From assembly GCF_013488205.1 (NCBI RefSeq), contig NZ_CP040908.1, positions 837,501-901,500 on the forward strand: 64,000 bases of DNA, read 5' to 3'. The first letter of the stretch is position 1; every line of letters begins with the position of its first letter. A program made the position numbers and the translations under genes. Source of the stretch: Empedobacter falsenii (GTDB lineage Bacteria > Bacteroidota > Bacteroidia > Flavobacteriales > Weeksellaceae). Positions 15,150-24,351 of the stretch are shown piece after piece. The notes below the pieces were generated by a model. It searched no databases and was not told the origin of the DNA. It worked only from the letters and a program-made list of their open reading frames with translations.

Positions 15150-16280
15150 ATGAAAATAACAAGATTAACTCATTTTATACTGCTTTTAGTAGGAAGTGCA
15201 ATGTTTTTGACGAATAGTTGTAAAAATAAAACAGAGCAAACTGATAATCCAGATTTTTATTGGGTAAATAATGAAATAGAATTATCAGAAAATTCTCTAA
15301 TAGAATCTAAATTGAAATTAGAAACAACAAAACTTCAAACGATAGAATCGGAGTTAAGTTCGACAGGAGTTGTAAAAGCAATTCCTGAACGATTTGCTCA
15401 GGTAGCATCACCTTTTGCAGGACGCATAGTAAAATCTTTCGTCACATTGGGACAGGATGTACAAAAAGGCTCTCCCATTTTTGAAATAAAATCTTCAGAA
15501 TATTTTTCAGCTCAGCAAGAATATTTTTCAGCTCAGCAAGAGTTAAAACAAGCAGAAATGAATTTGAAACGTCAAAAAGATTTATACAATCATGCTGTAG
15601 GTGTAAAAAGAGAATTAGAGGAGGCTGAGACAGATTACAAGTTAAAGAAAATAGCAACAGATCAAACTGCTGCATCATTGAAAGTTTTTAATTCATCTTC
15701 TAGAGTAGGAATGGGGCAATCTTTAATTGTTCGGTCTCCTATTTCTGGACGAGTTGTAAGCAGTGATTTAGTTGTTGGACAATTCATAAAAGAAGATCAT
15801 GAAGCTTTAGTTACAGTAGCAGAATTATCAAAGGTATGGATTTCGGCACAAGTAAAAGAACATAATTTAGGTTTCTTAGAAGAGTTAAAACATATAACAT
15901 TTACAGTTGATGCTTTTCCATCAAAAATATTCGAAGGAAAAGTAATTAATATAGGACAATTATTAAATGAAGAAACGAGGAGTGTTGATGTGCTTATAGA
16001 AACGGATAATAATCAATTTGTTTTAAAACCAGGAATGTATGTTAACGTAACATTGAATAGTCTAGATAAAGAAGAGATAATCCTTCCTGCTAAAGCTGTT
16101 TTTCAAGAAAAAGAAAATCAATATGTTTTTGTGAAAATAGGTGATAGAAAATATCGAAAAGTAAATGTAAAAGCAATTGGAACTTCAGAAAATAACGATT
16201 TTGTTCGTGTTACAGATGGTTTAAAAGTAGGAGAAAGAGTAGTGATTGAAGGAGGTATCTTTTTAATGGGAGCAAAATAA
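15150..16280 (+). CDS. CzcB-like RND periplasmic adaptor (membrane fusion) lipoprotein
   Basis: A 376-residue adaptor with a signal and lipobox-like FLTNSC. The order is a barrel-sandwich half (VVKAIPERFAQVASPFAGRIVKSFVTLGQDVQKG), a coiled-coil hairpin at about 110-180, the second barrel half (LIVRSPISGRVVSSDLVVGQFIKE), a beta-barrel and the membrane-proximal domain ending VIEGGIFLMGAK. The hairpin contains a DNA-exact 21-bp tandem duplication (15498-15539) giving EYFSAQQ twice, one heptad each. It links the CzcA-like pump to the CzcC-like channel; the genes follow with 13 and 1 bp gaps. Confidence 0.87.
   Translation: MKITRLTHFILLLVGSAMFLTNSCKNKTEQTDNPDFYWVNNEIELSENSLIESKLKLETTKLQTIESELSSTGVVKAIPERFAQVASPFAGRIVKSFVTLGQDVQKGSPIFEIKSSEYFSAQQEYFSAQQELKQAEMNLKRQKDLYNHAVGVKRELEEAETDYKLKKIATDQTAASLKVFNSSSRVGMGQSLIVRSPISGRVVSSDLVVGQFIKEDHEALVTVAELSKVWISAQVKEHNLGFLEELKHITFTVDAFPSKIFEGKVINIGQLLNEETRSVDVLIETDNNQFVLKPGMYVNVTLNSLDKEEIILPAKAVFQEKENQYVFVKIGDRKYRKVNVKAIGTSENNDFVRVTDGLKVGERVVIEGGIFLMGAK
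15498..15539 (+). repeat. Exact 21-bp tandem duplication inside the adaptor gene
   Basis: Two identical 21-base units, 15498-15518 and 15519-15539, encode EYFSAQQ twice in the coiled-coil hairpin. The unit equals one heptad, so frame and coil register are kept. Confidence 0.85.
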
Positions 16281-16293
16281 ATAAGCTATTGAG

Positions 16294-19200
16294 ATGAATA
16301 AACTAATAGAAATGGCGATTGCCAAAAAATGGTTAATGGTAGCTTTGTTTTCTTTGGCTGCATTCTTTGGATATTATTCTTGGAAACAATTATCTATCGA
16401 AGCTTATCCTGATATCGCAGATGTAACTTCACAAGTTGTAACTCAAGTTCCTGGGTTGGCTGCGGAAGAAGTAGAACAACAAATAACAATTCCAATAGAA
16501 AGAGAGCTAAATGGTTTACCAGGTATGCATGTTATGCGTAGCAAAAGTACATTTGGATTATCTATAATTACGATTGTATTTAAAGATGGAGTAGATGATT
16601 ATTGGGCTCGTATGAGAATTCAAGAACGATTGAATGATATTGAGTTGCCGTATGGAGCTGAACCAGGATTAGATCCTTTAACATCTCCTATTGGAGAAGT
16701 ATTTCGTTATATTATTGAAAGTGACACAAAAAGTTTAAGAGAATTAACAGATTTACAACGTTTTGTTATTGTACCAAGAATTAATCAAGTTTCAGGAGTT
16801 GCAGAAGTAACAAATTTTGGAGGAATCACAACGCAATATCAAATAGAAATAGATCCAAATAAATTAACTCAGTATGATGTATCGTTAAATGATGTTGTAG
16901 AAACAATAGAAAAAAACAACATTAATGCAGGAGGAAGTACATTACCTCAAGGAGATATAGGATATGTGATTAGAGGAATAGGTCTTGTAAAAGATTTAGA
17001 AGATTTTGGTAAGATTGTTATTAAATCAGAAAAAGGTGTAACTGTTTTATTATCAGATATTGGAGAGTTAAAATATGGAAACTTAGAACGAAAAGGAATT
17101 TTAGGTTATAGCGATAAAAGCCGAAATCATAGTGACGGAATTGAAGGGATAGTTTTATTGTTAAAAGGAGAAGATACTTCTGTAGTTTTAGAAGGTATTC
17201 ATGAAGCTGTAGATGAATTGAATAATGATTTGTTGCCAAAAGATGTAAAAATACATGCATTTTTAGATCGTACAGATTTAGTCGATACAACACTTAATAC
17301 TGTTTCATACACATTAATGGAAGGTATTTGTTTAGTCGTTATTGTACTTATTGTATTTCTTGGAAGTTGGAGAGGAGCTCTTCTAGTAGCGATAACAATT
17401 CCTATTTCATTGCTTATTGCATTTATATTAATGCATTTTACATCTATTCCAGCTAATCTACTTTCGTTAGGAGCTATAGATTTCGGAATTATTGTAGATG
17501 GAGCTATTGTGATGATGGAAACTGTTTTGAAAAAAAGAGAGGAAAATCCAAAAGAAGAATTAAAGGAGAAAACTATTTCAACGGTTGCAAAGCAAGTAGC
17601 AAAACCAATATTTTTTGCAACACTAATTATTATAACAGCTTATTTACCATTGTTCGCTTTTGAAAGAGTAGAACGTAAACTTTTTACTCCGATGGCTTTT
17701 ACTGTTGGTTATGCATTATTTGGAGCTTTATCAGTTGCACTTTTATTAATCCCAGGATTAGCATTTGTAATGTATAAAAAACCAAGAAAAATTTATCATA
17801 ATAAATGGTTGGAAAAGCTGACGAAATCTTATTCAAAGGTTATCAAAAAAATAGTTGCTAAACCCAAAAAAGTTATTCTACCATTACTTCTAATTCTTGC
17901 TAGCGCGATAGTATTATCTATTTCTGTTGGAAAAGATTTTTTACCAACATTAGACGAAGGTTCTATTTGGTTACAAGTAGAATTACCTCCAGGATTATCG
18001 GTAGAGAAGTCAAAAGAAATGAGCGATGTATTGAGAGAACATACAATGAAATATGATGAAGTTACTTATGTAATGGTTCAAGCTGGTAGAAATGATGACG
18101 GAACAGATCCATGGACAGCATCTCATTTTGAAGTTTCAATAGGACTGAAACCATATAAAGAATGGCCTAGAGGAAAAACTAAGAATGATTTGATTCGAGA
18201 ATTAGAATCAGAGTATGCTAGTATGCCAGGATATACAGTTGGTTTTTCTCAACCAATGATTGATGGGGTTATGGATAAAATTTCAGGAGCACATAGTGAG
18301 TTGGCTGTAAAAATATATGGGAAAGATTTTACTGAAACACGCAAAATAACTGAGAATATCATGAAAGAATTAAAAATGGTAAAAGGTGCTGCTGATGTAT
18401 CAATAGATCAAGAACCGCCTTTACCTCAACTTCAAATTCATGCTAATCGAGATAAAATTGCACAATATGGATTGAATGTTTCTGATGTTTCAGAATTAAT
18501 AGAAGTCGCAATTGGAGGAAAAGCTATTTCTCAAATATTTTCAGATGATAGAGTATATGATTTTACTTGTAGATATAAAGAAGATAGTAGAAATACACCA
18601 GAAAAAATACGACAATTAACTTTGACAAATGTAGATGGTATAAAAATACCATTAGCGCAAGTTGCCGATGTAAAGCTAAATACAGGAGAAAGTACAATTA
18701 CGCGTGAAATGAATAAACGTCATTTGACAATAAAACTGAATTTGAGAGACCGTGATTTAAGTTCTTTCCTAAAAGAAGCTCAAAATAAAATAGAACAAAA
18801 CATTGATTATGATCATAGTCAATATCATATTAAATGGAGTGGACAGTTTGAAAATCAAGACAGAGCTTATAAAAGACTTTCAGTTATTATTCCAATTGCA
18901 ATATTAGTCATGTTTATACTTTTATATGCAGCATTCGGTAAATTGAGACAAGCTTTGCTTTTAATAGGAATTATTCCTTTGGCGATATTCGGTGGAATGT
19001 TAGCTTTAAATGTAAGAGGAATGACGTTGAATGTATCTTCAGCAGTTGGTTTTATTGCATTATTCGGAGTTGCAATTCAGAATGGAGTGATTATGATTTC
19101 TCAAATCAATTTACTGAAAAATAAAGGAATGGAACTTTCTCAAGCTGTTATAGAAGGTACAAAAAATCGTTTCAGACCTATTTTGATGACAGCCACAGTT

Positions 19201-19401
19201 GCGATTCTAGGATTATTACCAGCTTCATTAGCAACAGGAATAGGATCAGATGTTCAACGTCCATTAGCAACGGTTATCGTATACGGATTATTATTCTCAA
19301 CAATCATTACACTTTTTGCCCTTCCAGCTTTGTATTATATGATCGAAAAGAAATGGGGAAAAGATTCAGTAGAAAAATCAGTTAATCAAAAACAAGATTA
19401 A
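16294..19401 (+). CDS. CzcA-like heavy-metal RND efflux pump (divalent-cation type)
   Basis: A 1035-residue inner-membrane proton antiporter of normal HME-RND length. It has 12 helices with two large periplasmic loops. Helix 4 carries LGAIDFGIIVDGAIVMME, with Asp396, Asp402 and Glu409 in the DFG...DG...E arrangement of CzcA/CnrA pumps for Zn, Co, Cd or Ni. The CusA-type methionines for Cu(I)/Ag(I) were not seen. The ending RPILMTATVAILGLLPASLATGIGSDVQRPLATVIVYG is classic for the family. It works with the CzcB- and CzcC-like proteins encoded on either side. The precise metal cannot be told. Confidence 0.92.
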   Translation: MNKLIEMAIAKKWLMVALFSLAAFFGYYSWKQLSIEAYPDIADVTSQVVTQVPGLAAEEVEQQITIPIERELNGLPGMHVMRSKSTFGLSIITIVFKDGVDDYWARMRIQERLNDIELPYGAEPGLDPLTSPIGEVFRYIIESDTKSLRELTDLQRFVIVPRINQVSGVAEVTNFGGITTQYQIEIDPNKLTQYDVSLNDVVETIEKNNINAGGSTLPQGDIGYVIRGIGLVKDLEDFGKIVIKSEKGVTVLLSDIGELKYGNLERKGILGYSDKSRNHSDGIEGIVLLLKGEDTSVVLEGIHEAVDELNNDLLPKDVKIHAFLDRTDLVDTTLNTVSYTLMEGICLVVIVLIVFLGSWRGALLVAITIPISLLIAFILMHFTSIPANLLSLGAIDFGIIVDGAIVMMETVLKKREENPKEELKEKTISTVAKQVAKPIFFATLIIITAYLPLFAFERVERKLFTPMAFTVGYALFGALSVALLLIPGLAFVMYKKPRKIYHNKWLEKLTKSYSKVIKKIVAKPKKVILPLLLILASAIVLSISVGKDFLPTLDEGSIWLQVELPPGLSVEKSKEMSDVLREHTMKYDEVTYVMVQAGRNDDGTDPWTASHFEVSIGLKPYKEWPRGKTKNDLIRELESEYASMPGYTVGFSQPMIDGVMDKISGAHSELAVKIYGKDFTETRKITENIMKELKMVKGAADVSIDQEPPLPQLQIHANRDKIAQYGLNVSDVSELIEVAIGGKAISQIFSDDRVYDFTCRYKEDSRNTPEKIRQLTLTNVDGIKIPLAQVADVKLNTGESTITREMNKRHLTIKLNLRDRDLSSFLKEAQNKIEQNIDYDHSQYHIKWSGQFENQDRAYKRLSVIIPIAILVMFILLYAAFGKLRQALLLIGIIPLAIFGGMLALNVRGMTLNVSSAVGFIALFGVAIQNGVIMISQINLLKNKGMELSQAVIEGTKNRFRPILMTATVAILGLLPASLATGIGSDVQRPLATVIVYGLLFSTIITLFALPALYYMIEKKWGKDSVEKSVNQKQD

Positions 19402-19402
19402 A

Positions 19403-20677
19403 ATGAAAAAATATTGGTTATTAGTTGTGTGTAGTTTATTTATAGTAAATACTAAATTAATTGCTCAAACAACAAATGAAAGCGAATTAGATTATAAAAA
19501 ATTTATAGAAACAGTTCAAGCAAACAATATTTCTTATACAGCAGAGCGCTTTAATGTAGATATTGCCGAAACAGAAATTTTAAGTGCAAAAGCATTTGCG
19601 GATCCCGAACTTCAATTTGAATATTTTGATAATGGAGAAGCCAAAAGAAAAATGGGACTTGGATATTCAGCAGAAGTTGGATGGGTTTTAGAATTAGGAG
19701 GAAAAAGAAAAGCTCGAATTAATTTAGCTAAAAGTGAATTTGAATTAACGAAATTAATTCTTTTAGATTATTTCAAAAACTTGAAAGCAGACGCAACGTT
19801 AGGATTTCTTCAAACAATCTATCAGAAAGAAATGTTGAATGTAAAAGAGAATTCTTATAACATGATGAATCAGTTAGCAAATTCGGATGAAATAAGATTC
19901 AAATTAGGAGAGATTTCTGAAACTGATGCAAGACAAAGTCGATTAGAAACTCAATCATTAAAAAATGAAATAATACAAGCAGAAACAGATTTTGCTACAT
20001 CAAAAATTCGATTATCAACTTTTATGGGAATCGATCAATATGCAGATTTATTTTCTACAGTAGGAGATTTGAAAACGTTTCAACGTGATTTTGATTTAAT
20101 CAATTTGACTGAAATGGCCTTAAGTAATCGAACAGATTTATTAGTTACCTTGCAAAGTAAAGATGTTAGTCAAAGAATGATTGAGTTAGCTAAAGCAAAT
20201 CGTGCAATAGATTTGGGACTGATTTTAGGATTAGAGCATTCAACAGCTGTTAGAAATTTGATAGCAGAAACTCCTCAGTTCACACAAATTAAAGGAGGAG
20301 TAAATATTCCATTGAAATTTTCGAATAAATATAATAATGAGTTGAATGTTGCTAAAATGCAATTTAAACAAGAGGAGCTAAATTATAAACAAACAGAATT
20401 AGAGATAAAATCTCAAGTAAAAGAAGCATATGAGTTGTATGAAGGTTATAAAAAACAGTTGAAACAATTTGATATTGAAATATTAAAAAACGCGAATTTA
20501 ATATTAGAGGCTAAAAAATACAGTTACAAAAGAGGAAATTCGTCTTTGTTAGAGGTTTTAGATGCTCAACGAACTTATAATGAAATTCAAAATCAATATT
20601 TGGAAACTCTTTATAATTGTGCTTCAGGTCTTATTGATTTAGAAAGAGTAGTAGGAATTTGGGATATTGATTTTTAA
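19403..20677 (+). CDS. CzcC/TolC-like outer-membrane efflux channel
   Basis: A 424-residue outer-membrane factor with signal peptide MKKYWLLVVCSLFIVNTKLIAQ. It has two TolC repeats rich in long helices; SAKAFADPELQFEYFDNG and LGYSAEVGWVLELGGKRKARI are CzcC-like, and the second repeat ends in SYKRGNSSLLEVLDAQRTYNEIQNQYLETLYN, the standard TolC pattern. It starts 1 bp after the pump stop. It is the last gene of the island before the decayed SDR tail. Confidence 0.88.
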   Translation: MKKYWLLVVCSLFIVNTKLIAQTTNESELDYKKFIETVQANNISYTAERFNVDIAETEILSAKAFADPELQFEYFDNGEAKRKMGLGYSAEVGWVLELGGKRKARINLAKSEFELTKLILLDYFKNLKADATLGFLQTIYQKEMLNVKENSYNMMNQLANSDEIRFKLGEISETDARQSRLETQSLKNEIIQAETDFATSKIRLSTFMGIDQYADLFSTVGDLKTFQRDFDLINLTEMALSNRTDLLVTLQSKDVSQRMIELAKANRAIDLGLILGLEHSTAVRNLIAETPQFTQIKGGVNIPLKFSNKYNNELNVAKMQFKQEELNYKQTELEIKSQVKEAYELYEGYKKQLKQFDIEILKNANLILEAKKYSYKRGNSSLLEVLDAQRTYNEIQNQYLETLYNCASGLIDLERVVGIWDIDF

Positions 20678-20700
20678 ATCTTTACTAATTCTAAAGATTT

Positions 20701-20789
20701 ATGAATTATATTCGTGATGATTTTTCAATTAAATGTCTAGGACATATTTCAACGGAAAAATTCAAAAATCTTTTATTTCAACACTTTAG
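20701..20789 (+). pseudogene. Decayed second copy of the SDR 3' end
   Basis: The 46 bases 20744-20789 align without gaps to the last 46 bases of the SDR gene (11954-11999), beginning with the exact 16-mer ATATTTCAACGGAAAA. They keep the frame and the stop: YFNGKIQKSFISTL-stop against YFNGKVQQASISTP-stop. One base has been inserted upstream, and before it NYIRDDFSIKCL resembles EYLVDFGLNGW of the SDR. Nothing more of the gene is left. The fragment lies on the far side of the 12.1-20.7 kb island. Confidence 0.7.
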
Positions 20790-20814
20790 GAAAATAGAAT
20801 TTAGATGAAATAGT

Positions 20815-20840
20815 AAAAGTCGTTTTAGTGCGACTTTTAT
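20815..20840. terminator. Bidirectional terminator between the island and the MATE gene
   Basis: AAAAGTCG (20815-20822) pairs with CGACTTTT (20831-20838), with T-runs on both strands. It serves the minus-strand MATE gene and transcripts from the left. Confidence 0.7.
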
Positions 20841-22171
20841 TATTGATTTAAAACTCGTTTTCTAAAAATGTACATTAACGGAAAACTGCGTAAAAACATC
20901 CAAATTCCGAATGCAATCCAAATTCCATAAATATTTAAACCAAAGTAATCTGCAAGATAAATGGTTGGTAGAAATCCAAGAAATGTTGCGATAATTAAGT
21001 TGTTTCGCAAGAGTTTTGCATCGCCCATTCCCTTGAAAAATCCATCAAAAATATAAGCCAATGTGTTGATTGGTTGCATCAGTAAAACCATCCAAAATAC
21101 AGAATTGAAAATGATCAAAACATTTGGATCTTGATTGAAAATTTGCCCAATTTGATTATAAAAAATGAAACAAATCGCAATTAAAATACACGCAATTAAA
21201 ACTGAATATTTGGAAATATCTTTGCTTAAAATCCAAAGTTTAGGATAGTTTCGTTCGCCTTGTAAACGACCTGCCATCGCGTTTCCAGCACCTGCATATC
21301 CGTCAATAAAGAATGAAAAGAACAACCAAATATTCATCAAAATACTTTGCGCGGCGATATAATTTTTTCCGTAATCGGTGGCGTAAGAATTCGCAAGAAA
21401 AAATGCAACATTCAACGAAGCTGTTCGTAAAATAAAATTGAAACTTAAGTTGATATATTTCTTAAAAAGTGGATGAATGGTTTTTCCTGGATTTAATCCA
21501 AATGAAGTTTTCGTGAAATAGTAGTAAAACGCCATAATTACCATAATCAATTGTGCAATCAAACTTGCATAAGCAGCGCCTTTAATATGATAAGCGGGAA
21601 TTATCCCATTTACTCCAAAGATTAGAATATAGTCTAAAAAGACATGAACAAATGCAGCTGTTAAACTACATTTCATTGCCCAAACGGTGTTTTGCATTCC
21701 TCTAAATGCTCCAAAAAGAGTGAGCGAAATAAGTGTTAATGGAAAACCAAATGCTCTGATTTTGTAATAATCTACTGAAAATTGAAGAACCAAATCTTTT
21801 GCATTGTACAATTCGAATAGATTTTGTGCAAAAAAATACGTTGGAACAAAAATAAGTAAACTCAAAAATAGATTGAAATACAACGCTTGCGGAACTAAAG
21901 TTTTGAGACTTTCCAATTTATTTGCACCAAAACTTTGCGAAACCAAAGACGAAATAGAGGTTTTGGTTTGGGCAACAATCCAGATAATTCCTGAAAGAAA
22001 AGAACCAACTAAACCAGTAGCAGCAAGTGCTTCAACCGAATATTCTTTTACATTACCCACCATCGCAATATCGGTTAAGGTAATAAGAGATTCTGCAATT
22101 CCCGAAAAAATAGCAGGAATCGCTAATTGATTAATTTGTTTGAACGTAATTCTATCCGAAACCAAACTCAT
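20840..22171 (-). CDS. MATE-family multidrug/sodium antiporter
   Basis: A 443-residue inner-membrane protein with about 12 helices in two homologous halves. MATE signatures include INQLAIPAIFSGIAESLITLTDIAMVGN near the N-terminus and the second-half equivalent ASLNVAFFLANSYATDYGKNYIAAQSI, plus GYAGAGNAMAGRLQGE. It is of the DinF-like type found in Bacteroidota. It exports cationic drugs or metabolites using a Na+ or H+ gradient; the substrate is unknown. It lies 10 bp downstream of the small membrane protein gene. Confidence 0.88.
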   Translation of the reverse strand: MSLVSDRITFKQINQLAIPAIFSGIAESLITLTDIAMVGNVKEYSVEALAATGLVGSFLSGIIWIVAQTKTSISSLVSQSFGANKLESLKTLVPQALYFNLFLSLLIFVPTYFFAQNLFELYNAKDLVLQFSVDYYKIRAFGFPLTLISLTLFGAFRGMQNTVWAMKCSLTAAFVHVFLDYILIFGVNGIIPAYHIKGAAYASLIAQLIMVIMAFYYYFTKTSFGLNPGKTIHPLFKKYINLSFNFILRTASLNVAFFLANSYATDYGKNYIAAQSILMNIWLFFSFFIDGYAGAGNAMAGRLQGERNYPKLWILSKDISKYSVLIACILIAICFIFYNQIGQIFNQDPNVLIIFNSVFWMVLLMQPINTLAYIFDGFFKGMGDAKLLRNNLIIATFLGFLPTIYLADYFGLNIYGIWIAFGIWMFLRSFPLMYIFRKRVLNQ

Positions 22172-22180
22172 TTCGAAAAA

Positions 22181-22567
22181 TTATTTTTTTACGCGTTTAT
22201 ATGGCGGTTTGTTTTTGATGATTTGACTCAACATAAATAAGGTAGTTCCGACCAATGTGAAATAACCCAAAAGTGGTAAGCCAGGAATGTGATAATCGTT
22301 GTATTTGAACATAAAAATACATGCTAAATATCCAGCGAAAATCAAATAATAAATTACTTTTTTGAATGATCCGTATGTAAATTTTCCACGAATATATTCA
22401 ATCAAATTCAACAGAATTAAGAAGAAATAAAAACCGAAAAAGATATAGCGTAATGGATTAATCGGACGATCGGTTGTTCTTATATTCACCATTAAATTGT
22501 AATTGTAAACACCGTTATAAATTAATAACAATAAGATAAGAACGATAATGATACGAAGTATTTTCAT
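22181..22567 (-). CDS. Small four-helix membrane protein of unknown function
   Basis: A 128-residue protein from the ATG at 22567 (MKILRIIIVLILLLLIYN). An ATG at 22582 is also in frame but lies 3 bases from the preceding terminator hairpin. Four hydrophobic segments are visible, about residues 4-18, 35-55, 70-90 and 100-118, joined by short basic loops, ending KPPYKRVKK. I do not recognise the family. It sits between msrB and the MATE gene on the same strand, beyond the msrB terminator. Confidence 0.6.
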   Translation of the reverse strand: MKILRIIIVLILLLLIYNGVYNYNLMVNIRTTDRPINPLRYIFFGFYFFLILLNLIEYIRGKFTYGSFKKVIYYLIFAGYLACIFMFKYNDYHIPGLPLLGYFTLVGTTLFMLSQIIKNKPPYKRVKK

Positions 22568-22584
22568 AAAGTATTTTTGCATTA

Positions 22585-22609
22585 AAAAAAGCTGTCGAAA
22601 CAGCTTTTT
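22585..22609 (-). terminator. Intrinsic terminator after aroB-msrB
   Basis: AAAAAGCTGT pairs with ACAGCTTTTT around a short CGA loop, with a T-run on the minus strand, 5 bases downstream of the msrB stop. Confidence 0.8.
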
Positions 22610-22613
22610 GATT

Positions 22614-23150
22614 TTATTTTACAGGTTTGAAATCTAACGAAAGCGAATTTACACAATAACGTAAACCAGTTTCTGTAGGTCCGTCATCAAAAACGTGTCC
22701 CAAGTGGCTTCCGCAATTTCCACAAAGAATTTCTGTTCTCTTCATTCCGTGTGAAGTGTCTACGCGTTCTACGATTTTACCTTCTTTTATTTCTTTGTCG
22801 AAACTTGGCCAACCACAATGTCCGTCAAATTTAGAAGAAGAAGAAAACAATTCTTCTCCACACGCATTACACGTATAAATTCCGTTCTCGAAATGCATGT
22901 TGAATTTTCCTGTAAAAGGACGTTCTGTACCAGCTTCTCTTAAAACATAATACTCTTCAGAAGAAAGTTCTTTTTTCCATTCTTCGTTTGACTTATTGAT
23001 ATTGAATTGAGGTTTTTCGTTCATCGTAACAGTGTTTGAAGGTTGTTCTACTTTAGCATCTTCTTTCTTGTGTTGAGATGTACAAGCAACCATAAGGCTT
23101 AATATTAATCCAACAACAAAAAAAGAAATATTTTTTTTTAGGCAATCCAT
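22614..23150 (-). CDS. msrB: Lipoprotein peptide-methionine (R)-S-oxide reductase MsrB
   Basis: A 178-residue MsrB with an N-terminal lipoprotein signal ([14 protein letters not shown]), so it repairs oxidised methionine in the periplasm. The catalytic domain starts near residue 55 ([25 protein letters not shown]). It has two zinc CxxC pairs (CNAC and CGNC) and the catalytic Cys in [10 protein letters not shown]. It overlaps aroB by 13 bases and shares its transcript. MsrB enzymes are usually cytosolic or fused to MsrA; an exported stand-alone form is less usual, though known in Bacteroidota. Confidence 0.9.
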   Translation of the reverse strand: MDCLKKNISFFVVGLILSLMVACTSQHKKEDAKVEQPSNTVTMNEKPQFNINKSNEEWKKELSSEEYYVLREAGTERPFTGKFNMHFENGIYTCNACGEELFSSSSKFDGHCGWPSFDKEIKEGKIVERVDTSHGMKRTEILCGNCGSHLGHVFDDGPTETGLRYCVNSLSLDFKPVK

Positions 23151-24190
23151 TGATTATATTTTTCAAAAGCTTGTCTGATTTCTTCTTCAGTACAAACTAC
23201 ATCATAACGACAATTTCCAATCTTGTTGATCAAACTAAAGTTGATTGAATTGTTTTGATTTTTTTTGTCGTGTTTCATCCATTCCATTAAGTTCGGAAAA
23301 ATTTTCATATCAATTGTATTTAAAGCATACATTGACGAAAAACTTTCACAAACTTCTTCTACATCAGCTTTAGAAATTAATTCTTGATCATAACTAAGGA
23401 ACGTTTCAATAATCATTCCGATTACAATTGCTTCACCATGTAAAAGTGGAAAATCAGTTTCTAAGGATTCACTTTCGATGGCATGACCAATTGTATGACC
23501 AAAATTTAAAATTTTGCGTTCACCTTTTTCATACGGATCATTGTCAACCACATTTTCTTTGATATGAATAGAATCCATGATAAAAGGCGCCAAAGCTTCA
23601 GCATCGTGCGAAGGTAATTGCACCAAATTATCCCAATGATCACGATTTTTGATTAAACCATGTTTCAACATTTCTGCCAAACCAGATTTTACTTGACGTT
23701 GTTCTAATGTCAACAAAAATTTAGGATCAACTAACACCATTTCTGGCTGTGTAAATGTCCCGATCATGTTTTTCATTCCTTCTAAATCAATTCCATTTTT
23801 TCCGCCAGCAGAAGCATCGACTTGCGATAATAAGGTAGTTGGAATGTTAATAAATTTGATTCCACGCTTGAAAGTAGAGGCCATAAAACCTCCCATATCC
23901 GTTAAAACTCCACCACCAACATTGATAACTAATGAATGACGATCTGCACCCAATTCGCTTAATGCTAACCAAAGATTGGTTACAGTATCAATGTTTTTAT
24001 TTTCTTCTCCAGAGTCAATTTCAAGGATTTCGTAAGCAGAAATATTGTCCAAATCGGCTAATAATAGCGGTAAACAATGCACATGAGTGTTCTCATCTAC
24101 CAAAAAGAAGATAGAAGAAAAAGTGTTATTTGCAAGGTAATCGTCTAATATATATGCGATTGAACCAAAATGAATCGGAGCTGATTTCAA
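23138..24190 (-). CDS. aroB: 3-dehydroquinate synthase
   Basis: A 350-residue enzyme of the shikimate pathway, converting DAHP to 3-dehydroquinate with NAD and a divalent metal. Motifs are [23 protein letters not shown] for NAD binding, [34 protein letters not shown] with metal-binding Glu, and the metal His residues in [12 protein letters not shown] and [11 protein letters not shown]. The usual GGKTG reads GGKNG here. The start appears to be TTG at 24190: the first in-frame ATG upstream (24241) runs straight into a stop, and homologues begin at this point. Confidence 0.92.
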   Translation of the reverse strand: MKSAPIHFGSIAYILDDYLANNTFSSIFFLVDENTHVHCLPLLLADLDNISAYEILEIDSGEENKNIDTVTNLWLALSELGADRHSLVINVGGGVLTDMGGFMASTFKRGIKFINIPTTLLSQVDASAGGKNGIDLEGMKNMIGTFTQPEMVLVDPKFLLTLEQRQVKSGLAEMLKHGLIKNRDHWDNLVQLPSHDAEALAPFIMDSIHIKENVVDNDPYEKGERKILNFGHTIGHAIESESLETDFPLLHGEAIVIGMIIETFLSYDQELISKADVEEVCESFSSMYALNTIDMKIFPNLMEWMKHDKKNQNNSINFSLINKIGNCRYDVVCTEEEIRQAFEKYNQWIA

Positions 24191-24278
24191 AATGAAAAAT
24201 GTTTTTAAAATGTGCCTAAAATTACGACGACCTTTTTACATCGACCAAATATTTTGAATGATTTATTTTAGGAGGGCT

Positions 24279-24334
24279 GTCGATAGAATCTATATTGATA
24301 TTATCGACTTATAAAATAATTATTTTTAAATTTG
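24279..24334 (+). promoter_or_regulatory. Promoter of the sugar nucleotidyltransferase-like gene, with an upstream dyad
   Basis: A perfect -7 box TAAATTTG lies at 24327-24334, 17 bases before the ATG at 24352. Upstream, GTCGATA (24279-24285) and TATCGAC (24302-24308) form a 7-base inverted repeat over the expected -33 area. The dyad may be an operator. Confidence 0.45.
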
Positions 24335-24351
24335 CACAAATTCATAGATCA

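Noticed and set aside
16294-19401. The RND pump considered as a CusA-type Cu(I)/Ag(I) exporter because a copper operon lies nearby.
   Set aside because: Helix 4 has the DFG...DG...E pattern of divalent-metal pumps, and no methionine relay of the CusA type was seen.
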